DNA of 64,000 nucleotides from Methylobacterium sp. SyP6R (GTDB lineage Bacteria > Pseudomonadota > Alphaproteobacteria > Rhizobiales > Beijerinckiaceae). Of this stretch, positions 46,168-56,497 are shown in pieces (the stretch's first letter is position 1; each line of letters begins with the position of its first letter). A model generated the notes under the pieces. The model was not told the origin of the DNA. It was given only the letters and a program-made list of their open reading frames with translations, and did no database searches. The translations under genes and the position numbers were made by a program. The stretch lies in the NCBI RefSeq assembly GCF_019216885.1, contig NZ_JAAQRC020000001.1:930001-994000 (forward strand), read 5' to 3'.

Positions 46168-47250
46168 TCAGCTCAGGACGTCGGCATAGACGCGCTCGGC
46201 GAATTGCTTCGCGTCGGTGCGGGCGCGGATCACCTTCACGGTCTTCAGCTCGTCGATATAGGCGGCGATCTGCTGCTTCAGCTCGGCCCCGAGGGGGTGG
46301 TGATGATGCGTGTGGCTGCGCAGCATCGCGGCGAGTTCGTCCACCGAGCCCTTGCCGCCATAGCCGGCATAGATCTTGGCCGCATAGTCCGGATCGTGCG
46401 CGACCTGGGTGCCGGCCTCCAGCAGCGCCCGTGTCAGCGCCGCAGCCACCGGACGCTCGTCGCGCACCAGGGCGCCGCGAAGCGCCAGGATGCAGCAGGT
46501 GCGGTCGTGGTACTCGGCCGAGAGGTTGTTGGCGATCTCGGTCAGGCGGGCGTCCTTCGCCCACAGGAAGGTGCGCGGATCGCCGTCGGCCAGCGCCTGC
46601 GCCTCGCCCTTCTCGACCGCGAGGTTGAGGAGATCCATCGGATAGACCCGCCACTCGACCTCGCGCTCGGGATCGATGCCGCGCTTGGCGAGCAGCAGGC
46701 TGAAGAAGTTCTTGGCCGGCGAGGCCTGGTCGCTCACTGCGATCACCTTGCCCTTCAGCGATTCCAGGCTGGTCGCCCCGGCGGAGGTGGCGCCGAGCAG
46801 CCGCATGCAGCCGCCATGGATGCCGGCCGTGACCTTGACGTCGAAGCCCTGCTCCAGGGGCTTGAGCCAGCGCAGCGCCATGCCGATGCCGGCATCCGCC
46901 TTGCCGGTGGCGATCGCCTCCAGCAATTGCTCGGTCGAGCCGCCGAAATTGACGAACTCCACGTCGAGACCATGCCGGGCGAAGATCCCGCTCTCCTTGG
47001 CGACGGGCGCGGCCGCGGTGCAGATCGCCGAGGCGTTCCAGGCGAGCTTGATCGGCCGCGGCGTGCCTTTCGGCGCCGGCCCCTCGGCGGCAACCCGGCA
47101 GATCGGCGTGCCGGGGAGGTCGGGGACCGGCAGGAGCCCGGCCGAGGAGGGGGAGCCGACGAGGCCGAAAGGTGTCGCGAGACCCAGGGCCGCGGCGCGG
47201 GCGAGGAAGCGGCGGCGGGATTCCGGATGCGTGGGGTGGGGGAGCGTCAT
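46168..47250 (-). CDS. ABC transporter substrate-binding protein, Tat-exported, NMT1/SsuA-like
   Basis: This 360-residue protein starts with a twin-arginine-type signal (SRRRFLARAAALGLATPFGL). The type II binding-protein domain shows IKLAWNASAICTAAAPVAKESG and VEFVNFGGSTEQLLEAIATGKADAGIGMAL, typical of NMT1/SsuA/TauA proteins. A His-rich stretch SHTHHHHPLG near residue 310 might bind a metal or lie on the surface. Several Cys residues (ICRVA, GGCMRLL, RTCCIL) are unusual for a periplasmic binding protein of this type. It is the first gene of a three-gene operon with the permease and ATPase. Confidence 0.85.
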   Translation of the reverse strand: MTLPHPTHPESRRRFLARAAALGLATPFGLVGSPSSAGLLPVPDLPGTPICRVAAEGPAPKGTPRPIKLAWNASAICTAAAPVAKESGIFARHGLDVEFVNFGGSTEQLLEAIATGKADAGIGMALRWLKPLEQGFDVKVTAGIHGGCMRLLGATSAGATSLESLKGKVIAVSDQASPAKNFFSLLLAKRGIDPEREVEWRVYPMDLLNLAVEKGEAQALADGDPRTFLWAKDARLTEIANNLSAEYHDRTCCILALRGALVRDERPVAAALTRALLEAGTQVAHDPDYAAKIYAGYGGKGSVDELAAMLRSHTHHHHPLGAELKQQIAAYIDELKTVKVIRARTDAKQFAERVYADVLS

Positions 47251-47316
47251 CGTCCGGGGGCTTCCGGTGGACAGGGGAGGGCGTGTCGGGCGGCTCGAGC
47301 GGGAGTTTTTCGGGCC

Positions 47317-47424
47317 TCAGGCTCGAGCGTGCCGCGAACGGCCCATGCGGCCGGCCTCGATTCGCACCCTCCGCGCCGCCAACGCCGCGCGCTTGTCCAT
47401 GAAGTCTTCGTCGAGCGACATCAT
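47317..47424 (-). CDS. Possible very small protein upstream of the ABC operon
   Basis: A 35-codon frame from ATG 47424 (or 47421) reads MSLDEDFMDKRAALAARRVR and onward, ending RHARA. It is on the same strand as the ABC operon, 66 bases before the binding protein. The composition is protein-like at its start, but no clear ribosome-binding site is seen. It may be a leader frame or noise. Confidence 0.25.
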   Translation of the reverse strand: MMSLDEDFMDKRAALAARRVRIEAGRMGRSRHARA

Positions 47425-47721
47425 GCCGGCCCCATGCAATGGGCACGCCGCCATGCGCCGTACCCGCCTTGTCGAGAGGCCTTGATCTTGTCGTCTTCGA
47501 TTCGATCGGTCAATGAAACGGGATTGTTTTGTCTCGCGGATTGCTGGGACGGCGTTGCGAGACTTGGCGATCCGACAGCGACATTCTTCTCGGGATGCCA
47601 ATTTTGCCATGCTGATGCGGCGGGCGCGATCGATGGAGAGGGTCGCGCGGCGTCGTGCTGCCACGCCCGTCCGCGACGTCGGGACGAGGTCGCGGACGGG
47701 GGCCTCAGGTTGGTGCCGGGA
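47425..47721. other. Intergenic region without a recognised gene
   Basis: About 300 bp lie between the small frame and the MlrC-like gene stop. A lower-GC patch lies near 47490-47620 and probably carries the promoter of the ABC operon. A repeated palindrome GCTCGAGC occurs nearby at 47293-47300 and 47321-47328. Confidence 0.4.
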
Positions 47722-49185
47722 TCAGGCCGGTTCGCGGAACGGATCGGCGACGATCGGCCAGAGCGGGCGCGACGCCCTCGGCAGGCGCAAGCGCGCGAAA
47801 TCGGGATTGGCGCTGCCCGGCACGGCGACGTGGAGGATGCGGTCGGCCCGCGGGGCGAAGCCGGCATTGAAGTGCTGGGCCGACTTCACGAACACGGTGG
47901 CGTAGTCGGTCAGTGCTACGCCGAACTGCTCGAACACGCTCGGCTGGAAGACCTGGGTGCGCGAGGCGTTGAGCACGATGTGCAGGCCGCCCGCCTCGAC
48001 CATCACGCAATCGCCCATCGGCTGCTTGCCGTTGCCGTAGGTCTGGACCGCGTCGGGCCGGATGCCGAGCACCTGCACCGTCAGATCGATGGGATCGCCC
48101 GACATCGGGCCGGTCTTGCCGCCGATGCGGAGGCTGAGGCGCGCGCCTTCGCCGGCCTCGCGGCAGAGCCGGACCGCGACCGGGTCCCAGAAGCTGCCGA
48201 TGGCGCACCGGGTCGCGCCGGCCTCGACGAGCGCGCGCAGCAGAACAGTCGAATCGCTCGCCGAGCCCGCCCCGGCATTGTCCGAGACGTCGGCCAGCAC
48301 CGTCACGCCGGCCTCGGGCGAGAGCGCCGCCTGCACCGCCTCGTCGAGGGTCAGCAGTCGGTCGGTGGTCGCCTCGCGCATCTCCCACAGCTCGCGGGCG
48401 AGCGCCTCGGCCGTCGTCTTGGCCCGGTCCGGATCGCCGTCGGTCACCGCCACCACCTTGGCGCCGACATCCGGGATGTCGGCCCAGGGGAAGCCGTGGG
48501 CCAGCGACAGGGACAGGATGCCGTCCCGCCCCTCGGCCGCGCTCATCCGGTCGACGAAGCCACGGGTGGGCTGGTTGGGCGTGCGCCACACCGCCAGCAT
48601 CCGGCAATCGGCGACTGCGATCACGGGCCGGATGCGCCCGTGCCGGGTGTCGTCGCAGAGGCGGAAGAGGTCGCGGGCCCGGTCGTCGACGTCGATATGC
48701 GGATATTCCTTGTAGGTGAGCAGCACGTCGCAGGCCGCGACGATCCGGTCGGTCAGGTGGCAATGCAGGTCGAGCTCGACCCCGATCGTCACCTCTTGCC
48801 CCACGATCTCCCGCGCCGCGGCGACGAGCTCGCCCTCGCAATCGTCTTGCACGTCGGCGATCATCGCGCCGTGGAGGTTGAACAGGACCATGTCGACCGG
48901 ACCGGCGGCACGCAGATCGCCCAGCACGCGGTCGCGCAACTCCACCCAGACGTCCTGGCGCGTCGGCCCGCCGGGCGGCGCGAAGGCGGCCAGGCTCTCG
49001 ACGATCTCGTAGCCGGCGGCCTCACCGAGCGCGCGCCAGACCCGCATCGGGCCCGCGAACCAGTGATCCGAGCCGTGCGAGGCACCGGTCTCGACGTAGA
49101 GGTCGTCCAGGAAGGCGGCGCGCCCGGTCGGGATCGGCGAGAAGGTGTTGGTCTCGGTGCCGAGCGCGGCGATGAAGAGCTTCAC
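47722..49185 (-). CDS. M81-family metallopeptidase / MlrC-like protein
   Basis: This 487-residue protein is related to MlrC, the metallopeptidase that cleaves linearised microcystin. It has an N-terminal DUF1485-type domain (LFIAALGTETNTFSPIPTG, FNLHGAMIADVQDDCEGEL, VELDLHCHLTDRIVAACDV with likely metal-binding residues) and the C-terminal MlrC domain. Most relatives are of unknown substrate and occur next to amidase and peptide-transport genes, as here. It is on the same strand as the amidase and ABC genes and is separated from the amidase by a family A repeat. Confidence 0.85.
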   Translation of the reverse strand: MKLFIAALGTETNTFSPIPTGRAAFLDDLYVETGASHGSDHWFAGPMRVWRALGEAAGYEIVESLAAFAPPGGPTRQDVWVELRDRVLGDLRAAGPVDMVLFNLHGAMIADVQDDCEGELVAAAREIVGQEVTIGVELDLHCHLTDRIVAACDVLLTYKEYPHIDVDDRARDLFRLCDDTRHGRIRPVIAVADCRMLAVWRTPNQPTRGFVDRMSAAEGRDGILSLSLAHGFPWADIPDVGAKVVAVTDGDPDRAKTTAEALARELWEMREATTDRLLTLDEAVQAALSPEAGVTVLADVSDNAGAGSASDSTVLLRALVEAGATRCAIGSFWDPVAVRLCREAGEGARLSLRIGGKTGPMSGDPIDLTVQVLGIRPDAVQTYGNGKQPMGDCVMVEAGGLHIVLNASRTQVFQPSVFEQFGVALTDYATVFVKSAQHFNAGFAPRADRILHVAVPGSANPDFARLRLPRASRPLWPIVADPFREPA

Positions 49186-49276
49186 GGGTTGGGTCTCCTG
49201 ATGATCGACTGGGATTGGACAGGTTCGAGCGCCGCCGTCTGAGCGGCTGCGACGCCTGCTCGCTCAGAACGGTCCA

Positions 49277-49430
49277 TCCTACCCACGACCTCATCCTGAG
49301 GTGCGGGCGATCGGAGATCGCTGAGCCTCGAAGGAGGGCTCCAGAAGTCGCTGCGATCCCTGGACCCCTCCTGCGAGGTCAGTCCATCGATGATGGACTG
49401 ACACCTCAGGAGGGGGTCGCGGGTGGGATG
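49277..49430. repeat. Dispersed palindromic repeat, family A (copy 3 of 4)
   Basis: The outer arms are ACCTCATCCTGAGGTG / CACCTCAGGAGGGGGT and the middle stem CCTCGAAGGAGGGCTCCAG / CTGGACCCCTCCTGCGAGG. The first side hairpin is GCGATCGGAGATCGC; the second is CAGTCCATCGATGATGGACTG. The side arms differ in sequence from the other copies yet remain paired. Confidence 0.87.
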
Positions 49431-49464
49431 AAGCAGGTCCTTCTTCGCTACGTCGTGAGGCGCA

Positions 49465-50943
49465 TCAGCCCTTCGCTGCGACATGCACCCCCGGCCGCCG
49501 CCCGTCGTTCCATTTCCCCCCGGTCGCCCGTTCCACCTGCGCGGCGAGCTGCAGCAGCAACCCGTCCCGCCCTTGCGCCGCCTGGGCCTGGATGCCGAGC
49601 GGCAGGCCGTGCTCGTTCCAGGCCAGCGGCATCGACAGGGCGGGCAGGCCGCACAGGTTGGCGAGCGGCGTATAGGCGAAGTTGCGCCACAGGTTCTCGA
49701 ACCAGGCGTAGACCGATGGCTCGTCGCTGATCGTCAGGTACTCGGTGGTGCCGACCTTAGGCGTCGGAAGGGCGGTGATCGGGGTCAGGATGATGTCCCA
49801 GTCCTCGAAGAAGGCGCCGAAGCCCCGCGCCGTGGTGTTGAACGTCGCCTGCATCGCCGTGCGCTCGGCGTAGCTCGCGTGCCGCCCGGCCTCCCAGATC
49901 CGGATGTTCATCGGCTCGATCAGGTCTTCGGGCGGACGCTCGAGGCCCTTCAGGGCGAGGAGCCCGTTGATGGTCTGGGCGAAGTTGGTGACGTAGCAGG
50001 TGGTCTGGGCCCGGAAGGCGGCCCTGATGTCGACCGCCGGGAGCGCCCACTCGACCTGGTGGCCGAGCCCTTCGAGGAAGCGCCCGATCCGCTCCAGTTC
50101 GGCGACGTGGTGGGGCACGGCGCGGTAATCGCCCCATTCGTGCGAGAGCGCGATGCGCAACCGGCCCGGATCGCGTTCGATCAGCGTGGCGTAGGGCTCG
50201 GGCGCGGTCCAGTAGGGCATGAACTCGCCGGGCGCCCCGCCGCGGCAAAGGTCGACGAAGGTCGCGGTGTCGCGCACGCTGCGCGACTGGCAGCCCTGGA
50301 TCGACACGACGCTGGTGAGATCCGACCCGTAGGGCGCGATCGAGAACACGCCGCGGGAGGGCTTGAGCCCGAGATTGCCGTTGACGCCGGCCGGGATGCG
50401 GATCGAGCCGCCCCCGTCGGTGGCATGCGCCATCGGCACCACGCCCGAGGCCACCGCGGCGGCCGAGCCGGCCGAGGAGCCGCAGGTGGTGTAGTCGAGG
50501 TTCCACGGGTTGCGGGTGACGTAGACCGCCGGGTTCTCCGCCGAGCTGCACACGCCGAATTCCGGCGTGGTGGTGCGGCCGATGAGGTTCAAGCCGGCCT
50601 TGCGCATCCGGCCCGTGAGATGGCTGTCCGACGAGGCGCGATGGCCGCGCATCAGCAGCGAGCCCATCTCCTGGAGCCGGCCTTTGAGGGTCGGCCCGAG
50701 ATCCTTCATCAGGAACGGCACGCCCGCGAAGGCGCCGTCGAGGTCGGTTCCGTCCCGGGCCGGGTCGGCGACGCAATCGTCGAACAGCTCGATCACGGCG
50801 CTGGTCGCCGGGTTGGTCAGCGCCACGCCGGCCGCCGCCTGCGCGGCGAGTTCCGCCGCCGTCACCTCCCCGGCGCGCACCCGCGCGGCGAGCCCGCAGG
50901 CATCGTGCTGCGCCCATTCCTCCCAGGTCATGGCGAGGGTCAT
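49465..50943 (-). CDS. Amidase (amidase signature family)
   Basis: This 492-residue amidase signature enzyme has the catalytic Lys in PFLMKDLG, the cis-Ser in GGSIRIPA, and the nucleophile region [14 protein letters not shown]. It hydrolyses carboxamides; the family includes aryl-, acyl- and peptide amidases. ATG 50943 was used, with ATG 50931 as alternative. It lies between the MlrC-like gene and the dipeptide-type transporter, all on the - strand, suggesting uptake and hydrolysis of a peptide- or amide-like compound. Confidence 0.88.
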   Translation of the reverse strand: MTLAMTWEEWAQHDACGLAARVRAGEVTAAELAAQAAAGVALTNPATSAVIELFDDCVADPARDGTDLDGAFAGVPFLMKDLGPTLKGRLQEMGSLLMRGHRASSDSHLTGRMRKAGLNLIGRTTTPEFGVCSSAENPAVYVTRNPWNLDYTTCGSSAGSAAAVASGVVPMAHATDGGGSIRIPAGVNGNLGLKPSRGVFSIAPYGSDLTSVVSIQGCQSRSVRDTATFVDLCRGGAPGEFMPYWTAPEPYATLIERDPGRLRIALSHEWGDYRAVPHHVAELERIGRFLEGLGHQVEWALPAVDIRAAFRAQTTCYVTNFAQTINGLLALKGLERPPEDLIEPMNIRIWEAGRHASYAERTAMQATFNTTARGFGAFFEDWDIILTPITALPTPKVGTTEYLTISDEPSVYAWFENLWRNFAYTPLANLCGLPALSMPLAWNEHGLPLGIQAQAAQGRDGLLLQLAAQVERATGGKWNDGRRPGVHVAAKG

Positions 50944-50984
50944 CGGTGTGGTCCTGTTTTTGTTATGAAGATCGTTTCAAGACA

Positions 50985-51108
50985 AAGCGCTTCCCCTCCC
51001 CCTTGTGGGGAGGGGTTAGGGGTGGGGGTAGAGCAGAAGGCACCGCCGAGGTCTATCCGGCACCACCCCCACCCCTGCCCCTCCCCACAGGGGGGAGGGG
51101 AAGTGCTT
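50985..51108. repeat. Dispersed palindromic repeat, family C (copy 2)
   Basis: The arms are CGCTTCCCCTCCCCCTTGTG and CACAGGGGGGAGGGGAAGTG, with GGGGTTAGGGGTGGGGGT / ACCCCCACCCCTGCCCC inside. It is closely similar to 18117-18247 and lies between the amidase start and the ABC ATPase stop. Confidence 0.85.
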
Positions 51109-51126
51109 CATCCTTGTTCGTCTGCA

Positions 51127-52767
51127 TCAGGCGGAAGCCGCTTCGGGAAGATGCTCCCCCCGCCCGAATTCCCGCCCAGGCGCCGCCTCGATCAGCGCGC
51201 GGGTATAGGCCGCCTGCGGCCGGGCGAAGACCTCCGCCGTCGGGCCCTCCTCGACGATCCGGCCGCGCTGCATCACGATCAGCCGGTCGCAGATCTGCGC
51301 CGCCACCCGCAGGTCGTGCGTGATGAACAGGATCGCGAGGTCGAAGCGCCGTTGCACGTCGTCGAGGAGGGCCAGCACCTGGCGCTGCACCGAGACGTCG
51401 AGGGCCGAGACCGCCTCGTCGGCGATCAGGATCTCGGGCTCCATGGCGAGCGCCCGGGCGAGCGCGATGCGCTGGCGCTGGCCGCCGGAGAACTGGTGCG
51501 GGTAGCGGGCGAGCGCCGACGGGTCGAGCCCGACGAGGCCCATCAGCTCCCGCGCCTTCGCCATCGCCGCATCGGGGCTCATGCCGAAATTCACCGGCCC
51601 CTCGACGATCGAGGCGCCCACCGTCCGGCGCGGGTTGAGCGAGCGGAACGGGTCCTGGAACACAACCTGGATTTTCTGGCGCAACGGCCGGAGCTTTCGC
51701 TCGGGAAGGCGGGCGATGTCCCGGTCGGCGACCATGATCTGCCCGCCGCTCGGGGCGATCAGCCGGGCGATGCAGCGCGCCACCGTGGACTTGCCCGAGC
51801 CCGATTCGCCGACGATGCCGACCGTCTCGCCGCGCCGGATCCGGAGTGCCACCTCGGCGGCGGCGTGGACCTCGCGAGTCTTCTTGAACAGGCCGCCGCT
51901 GCGATAGGTCTTCGCGAGGGCCGCCGTCTCCAAAGCCAGCGCCCCGGTCACCGGCGGCCGCCTTGCGGGCGCCATCGTCGGCACGGCGGCGATCAGCATC
52001 CTTGTGTAGGGATGCTGCGGGTTGCCCAGAACCTGCATCGCCGGCCCCTGCTCGACGATGCGGCCGTGCTGCATCACCACCACGCGGTCGGCGATCTCCG
52101 CCACCACGCCGAAATCGTGGGTGATGAACAGGACGCCGGTGCCGCGCCGCGCCTGCATCTCGCGGATCAACCGCAGGATCTGCGCTTGCGTCGTGACGTC
52201 GAGCGCCGTCGTCGGCTCGTCGGCGATGAGAAGGGCGGGATCGAGGATCAGGGCCGCCGCGATCATCACCCGCTGGCGCTGGCCGCCGGAAAGCTGGTGG
52301 GGATAGGAGGCGTGCATCCGCTCCGGATCGGGCAGGTGCATGGCCTCCAGCATCGCCAGCACCTTGGCCCGGCGCTCCGACGCCCCGAGGTCGGTGTGGA
52401 TGCGCAGGACTTCCTCGATCTGGTCGCCGACGGTCAGCACAGGGTTCAGGGCCGTCATCGGCTCCTGGAAGATCATCGCCATCCGGTCGCCGCGAAGCGC
52501 CCGCAGGCGCTGCGGGCTTGCCGTCAGCACGTCCTCGCCGTTGAGCCGGATCGCGCCGGCGACGGGTTTCAGCACCTTGGCGAGGAGCCCCATCACCGAG
52601 AAGGCGGTGACCGACTTGCCCGAGCCGGATTCGCCGACGACGCAGACGATCTCGCCGGGGGCGACCGTGAAGGAGACACCGTCGACGGCGCGGAGCCGGT
52701 CGCCGCCGCCGGGAAGCGCGATGGCGAGGTTCTCGACGTCGAGAACGGGGGAGGATGCGGTGCTCAT
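51127..52767 (-). CDS. Dipeptide/oligopeptide ABC transporter, two ATPase domains in one chain (DppD-DppF fusion)
   Basis: The 546-residue protein has two complete ABC modules. Module 1 has [24 protein letters not shown] and [12 protein letters not shown]; module 2 (from about residue 275) has [24 protein letters not shown] and [12 protein letters not shown]. The second Walker B ends in DEAVSALD rather than the usual DEP. Each module ends with an oligopeptide-transporter C-terminal motif ([22 protein letters not shown]). The layout resembles GsiA. Its start overlaps the dppC-like stop (ATGA). Confidence 0.9.
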   Translation of the reverse strand: MSTASSPVLDVENLAIALPGGGDRLRAVDGVSFTVAPGEIVCVVGESGSGKSVTAFSVMGLLAKVLKPVAGAIRLNGEDVLTASPQRLRALRGDRMAMIFQEPMTALNPVLTVGDQIEEVLRIHTDLGASERRAKVLAMLEAMHLPDPERMHASYPHQLSGGQRQRVMIAAALILDPALLIADEPTTALDVTTQAQILRLIREMQARRGTGVLFITHDFGVVAEIADRVVVMQHGRIVEQGPAMQVLGNPQHPYTRMLIAAVPTMAPARRPPVTGALALETAALAKTYRSGGLFKKTREVHAAAEVALRIRRGETVGIVGESGSGKSTVARCIARLIAPSGGQIMVADRDIARLPERKLRPLRQKIQVVFQDPFRSLNPRRTVGASIVEGPVNFGMSPDAAMAKARELMGLVGLDPSALARYPHQFSGGQRQRIALARALAMEPEILIADEAVSALDVSVQRQVLALLDDVQRRFDLAILFITHDLRVAAQICDRLIVMQRGRIVEEGPTAEVFARPQAAYTRALIEAAPGREFGRGEHLPEAASA

Positions 52768-53690
52768 CGGCCGGTCATCTTCGGATCGAGGGTGTCGCGC
52801 AGGCCGTCGCCCAGCATGTTCACGGCGAGCACCGTCAGGCCGAGGAAGATCCCCGGATACAGGATGTTGTGCGGATAGACCCGGAACAGGTTGCGCCCCT
52901 CCGCCATGATGTTGCCCCAGCTCGGGATCTCAGGCGGGATGCCGATGCCGAGAAAGGACAGGACCGCCTCGACCAGGATCGCCGAGGCGGCGATGAAGGT
53001 GCCCTGCACGATCAAGGGCGCGATGGTGTTGGGCAGGATGTGGCGCGCCATCAGCAGCGGCAGGCGGGTGCCGGCCATGATCGCGGCCTCGACGTAAGGT
53101 TCCTCCCGCACCGAGAGCACGATCGAGCGCACCAGCCGGACCACCCGGGGGATCTCCGGCACCACGATCGCCGCGATGACCGCCGGAAGACCGGCCCGGA
53201 ACAGCGACACCACCGCGATGGCCAGCAGGATGCCGGGGATCGCCATCAAGCCGTCCATCAGCCGCATGATCGGCCCGTCGAGGGGACGGATGTAGCCGGC
53301 CACCAGGCCGAGGAAGAGACCGATGGCGAGCGACAGCGCCGCCACCGAGACGGCGATGGCGAGGGAGACCCGGGCGCCGTAGAGCACCCGGCTGTAGACG
53401 TCGCGCCCCAGGCTGTCGGTGCCCATCCGGTGACGATAGGTCGTGGCCGTGCCATCCTCGGCCCGGAGCGTGCGCTCGAAGCCCGGCGGGCGGTTGCGGG
53501 TCGCCGGGTTGATCGCGGCCGGGTCGAGGGTGCCGAGAAGCGGCGCGAAGGCACCGATCAGCGCCATCAGGAGAAGGAAGCCGGCGCCGATCGCGACGAC
53601 CGGGTTGCGCACGAGGCGGGCGGCGAGGGTGCGGCCGGGCGGCAGGGGCGCTGCCGCGGCGGCCGCCAGCAGGGTCGGCTCGGCACTCAA
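52764..53690 (-). CDS. Dipeptide-type ABC transporter permease DppC-like
   Basis: This 308-residue permease has an N-terminal helix, the extended periplasmic loop with HRMGTDSLGRDVYSRVLYGARVSL (the OppC/DppC hallmark), and the EAA loop AAIMAGTRLPLLMARHILPNTIAP. Its start overlaps the dppB-like stop by four bases. It would pair with the DppB-like protein to form the membrane channel. Confidence 0.9.
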   Translation of the reverse strand: MSAEPTLLAAAAAAPLPPGRTLAARLVRNPVVAIGAGFLLLMALIGAFAPLLGTLDPAAINPATRNRPPGFERTLRAEDGTATTYRHRMGTDSLGRDVYSRVLYGARVSLAIAVSVAALSLAIGLFLGLVAGYIRPLDGPIMRLMDGLMAIPGILLAIAVVSLFRAGLPAVIAAIVVPEIPRVVRLVRSIVLSVREEPYVEAAIMAGTRLPLLMARHILPNTIAPLIVQGTFIAASAILVEAVLSFLGIGIPPEIPSWGNIMAEGRNLFRVYPHNILYPGIFLGLTVLAVNMLGDGLRDTLDPKMTGR

Positions 53691-54628
53691 TGGCGGATCC
53701 TCGGGTCGAACAGGCTGTAGGTCAGGTCGATCAGGAGGTTGATGAGGACGTAGACGCCCGAGAACATCAGGATCAGCGCCTGGATCGTCGGGTAGTCCCG
53801 GGCCAGCACCGCATCGACCGTGAGGCGGCCGAGGCCGGGGATGGCAAAGACGCTCTCGGTCACCACCACGCCGCCGATGAGGAGCGCGATGCCGATGCCG
53901 ACCACGGTGACGATCGGCACCGCGGCGTTCTTGAGGGCGTGCCGAAACAGGATCTTGCGCTCGACCTGGCCCTTGGCCCGGGCGGTGCGGATGTAATCCT
54001 CGTTCAGGACCTCCAGCACGCTCGCCCGGGTCATCCGGGCGATGAGTGCGATGTAGACGACCGACAGGGTCACGGCCGGCAGGACCAGCCGGTGCAGGTA
54101 GCCGCTCAAGCCCCCGGAGAGCGGCTGGTAACCCTGGACCGGGAACCAGCCGAGCGTGATCGAGAAGAGGTAGATCATCCCGTAGCCGATCACGAAGACC
54201 GGCACCGAGAAGCCCAGCACCGACACGCCCATCACGATCCGGTCGAGCCAGGAGCCGTGCCGGTAGGCCGCCACGACGCCGAGCGGGATCGCCAGACAGA
54301 CCGCGATCAGCATCGTGGCGGCGGCGAGCGACAGGGTCGGCTCGATCCGCCCGAGGATCAGCTCGCCGATGCTCTTCTTGAAGAAGAACGATTCGCCGAG
54401 ATTGCCGTGGAGGAGGTTGCCGATCCAGATCGCGAACTGCGCCGGCAGCGGCTGGTCGAGGCCGAGCTTCTGGCGCACCTGTGCGATCTGCTCGCTCGAG
54501 GCGTTGTCCCCGGCGATCACCGCCGCCGGGTCGCCGGGGGTGAGCCGCAGCATCAGGAAGACCAGCACCGCGACGATCGCCAGGACCGGGATGGCGGCGA
54601 GCAACCGCCGCAGGATATAGCCGGCCAT
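53687..54628 (-). CDS. Dipeptide-type ABC transporter permease DppB-like
   Basis: This 313-residue permease has the typical DppB/OppB start MAGYILRRLLAAIPVLAIV, then LTPGDPAAVIAGDNASSEQI, GNLGESFFFKKSI and the EAA loop YIRTARAKGQVERKILFRHALKNAAVP. It is the second gene of the operon, four bases after the binding-protein stop. Confidence 0.9.
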   Translation of the reverse strand: MAGYILRRLLAAIPVLAIVAVLVFLMLRLTPGDPAAVIAGDNASSEQIAQVRQKLGLDQPLPAQFAIWIGNLLHGNLGESFFFKKSIGELILGRIEPTLSLAAATMLIAVCLAIPLGVVAAYRHGSWLDRIVMGVSVLGFSVPVFVIGYGMIYLFSITLGWFPVQGYQPLSGGLSGYLHRLVLPAVTLSVVYIALIARMTRASVLEVLNEDYIRTARAKGQVERKILFRHALKNAAVPIVTVVGIGIALLIGGVVVTESVFAIPGLGRLTVDAVLARDYPTIQALILMFSGVYVLINLLIDLTYSLFDPRIRH

Positions 54629-54632
54629 CGCC

Positions 54633-56204
54633 CTACTTCTTCTCGACGTTCCAGAACACCGGCACGGCGGCGGTCAGGATGCCGGTGACGTTCTTGCGCG
54701 CGGCGATCGGGATGTAGAACTGGCCGAGCGGGATGTACGGCACCACCTCGCGCCAGCGGGTCTGCACGGCCTCGGCGATCACCTTCTGCTTGGCCGGATC
54801 GACCTCGCGGGCGAAATCGTCGCGAAGCTTCTCCATCTCGGCATCGCAGGGCCAGCCGAACGGGGCCTTGTCGCAGCTCATGTTCATGAAGCTCGACATC
54901 ACCGGGTTCAGGATGTCGGCCGAGACCCAGGAGGTGTTCATCAGGTTCCAGCCGCCCTTGTCGACCGGATCCTTGCGCACACGGCGCGACACCACGGTCT
55001 GCCAGTCGGAGGATTGCATGTCGACCTTGAAGCCGCCCTTCTCGAGGAGCTGCTTGGCGACGGGGCCGAGATTGGTCAGGGTCTGAAGGTCGGTCGATTG
55101 CAAGAGGACGATCGGCGTTCCGTCATAGCCCGCCTCCTTCAGCAACTGCTTCGACTTGGCGAAATTGGATTCGAGCAGCCCGTCCATGCCCTTGTCGGTG
55201 GCGAGCGGCGAACCGCAGACGAACAGGGCCTTGCACGGCTTATAGTAATCGGGATCGCCCACCACCGCCTGGAGGAAGTCGGTCTGGTTGAGGGCGTAGG
55301 TCAGGGCCTGGCGCACCTTCGGATTGTCGAAGGGCTTGATCAGGTGGTTCGGCCGCATCGCATATTGCAGGCCGAGCGGGTTGTAATCGACCAGGTTGAC
55401 GCCATCGTCACCCTTGATCAGCGGAATCAGGTCGTAGGCCGGCTGCTCGATCAGGTCGATCTCACCGGCGAGCAGCGCATTGACCGCCTGCTGCTGGTCC
55501 GAGATCGCCAGCCACTCGACCCGGTCCACCTTGACCACCTTGCCGCCGGCGAGCCCCGAGGCCGGCTCGGGCCGCGGCTTGTAGTCCTTGAACTTGGTGT
55601 AGACGATTCTGTCGCCGGGCTTCCACTCGTCGGTCTTCATCACGAAGGGCCCGGAGCCGGTGAAGTCCGAGATCTGCTGGTTCGGGTCGGTCTCGGCGAC
55701 CCGCTTCGGCATCATGAACGGCACGTTCGAGGACGGCTTGGCGAGGCCGAACAGCAGCAGCCCCGTCGGCGACTTGAGCTTGACGGTGAAGCGCTTCGCA
55801 TCGTCGACGGTCATCCCGTCGACGAAGGTCATCAGCTTCTGGCCGAGGGAGTCGCGGGCGCTCCACCGCTTGATCGAGGCGACGCAGTCCTCCGCCGTCA
55901 CCGGCTTGCCGTCATGCCAGGTCAGCCCGTCGCGCAAGGTGAACGTATAGGTCAGGTTGTCGGGCGACACGGTATAGGTGTCGACCATCTGCGGCTTGAT
56001 CTCGCCCTTGCCGTCGAGCGCGAACAGCGTGTCGTAGATCATGTAGCCGTGGTTGCGGACGATGTAGGCGGTGGTCCAGATCGGATCGACGATCTTGACG
56101 TCCGAATGCATCACCGCCTTGAGCGTCTGCGCCGGTGCGGCCGCGGGGGCGATGAGGGCCGCGCTTGCCGCGAGGAGGCCGAGAACGGACCGACGAAACG
56201 CCAT
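54633..56204 (-). CDS. Dipeptide-type ABC transporter substrate-binding protein DppA-like
   Basis: This 523-residue periplasmic family 5 binding protein has a cleavable signal peptide (SVLGLLAASAALIAPAAAPA). The domain motifs are YMIYDTLFALDGKGEIKPQMVDTYTVS, LRDGLTWHDGKPVTAEDCVASIKRW and FDNPKVRQALTYALNQTDFLQAV. ATG 56204 has GGAGA at good spacing. The ligand could be a di- or oligopeptide or another small amide. It is the promoter-proximal gene of the transporter-amidase-MlrC gene line, and the LysR gene lies 293 bases upstream. Confidence 0.9.
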   Translation of the reverse strand: MAFRRSVLGLLAASAALIAPAAAPAQTLKAVMHSDVKIVDPIWTTAYIVRNHGYMIYDTLFALDGKGEIKPQMVDTYTVSPDNLTYTFTLRDGLTWHDGKPVTAEDCVASIKRWSARDSLGQKLMTFVDGMTVDDAKRFTVKLKSPTGLLLFGLAKPSSNVPFMMPKRVAETDPNQQISDFTGSGPFVMKTDEWKPGDRIVYTKFKDYKPRPEPASGLAGGKVVKVDRVEWLAISDQQQAVNALLAGEIDLIEQPAYDLIPLIKGDDGVNLVDYNPLGLQYAMRPNHLIKPFDNPKVRQALTYALNQTDFLQAVVGDPDYYKPCKALFVCGSPLATDKGMDGLLESNFAKSKQLLKEAGYDGTPIVLLQSTDLQTLTNLGPVAKQLLEKGGFKVDMQSSDWQTVVSRRVRKDPVDKGGWNLMNTSWVSADILNPVMSSFMNMSCDKAPFGWPCDAEMEKLRDDFAREVDPAKQKVIAEAVQTRWREVVPYIPLGQFYIPIAARKNVTGILTAAVPVFWNVEKK

Positions 56205-56497
56205 CAAATTGTCTCCTCGCGATGTCGCCGTGCGGCGATCCAGTCGGGGCGCGGGGCCCGATGCCCGCCGCGCAAGCCATGCAATCGACAGACCAGCTCG
56301 GCCGCAACAGCCGAAGCCGATCGGTTGCGCCGAAGAATTCGGCTCAGGTGAAGTCTCTGGACAGCAGAGGCGGGGCCGCGCAGGTCTTCGTGAGACCATG
56401 CCGCTGCAGACGCATCACAGGATGCGGGAGGGAGCCTGAGCTGACTACGACGAAATCGGGGGAGGGGTGCACCGCTTTTCGTGGCACCCTCGGGCCG

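Noticed and set aside
47293..47328. Repeated GCTCGAGC as a terminator
   Set aside because: The word is self-complementary and repeated by direct copy; the 20-base loop and lack of a T-run after the second copy make a functional terminator doubtful.
45847..52878. Two + strand frames of over 1100 codons opposite the SBP/MlrC and amidase/ABC genes
   Set aside because: They arise from codon-position GC bias; the - strand genes in the same place have full motifs, ribosome-binding sites and operon overlaps.
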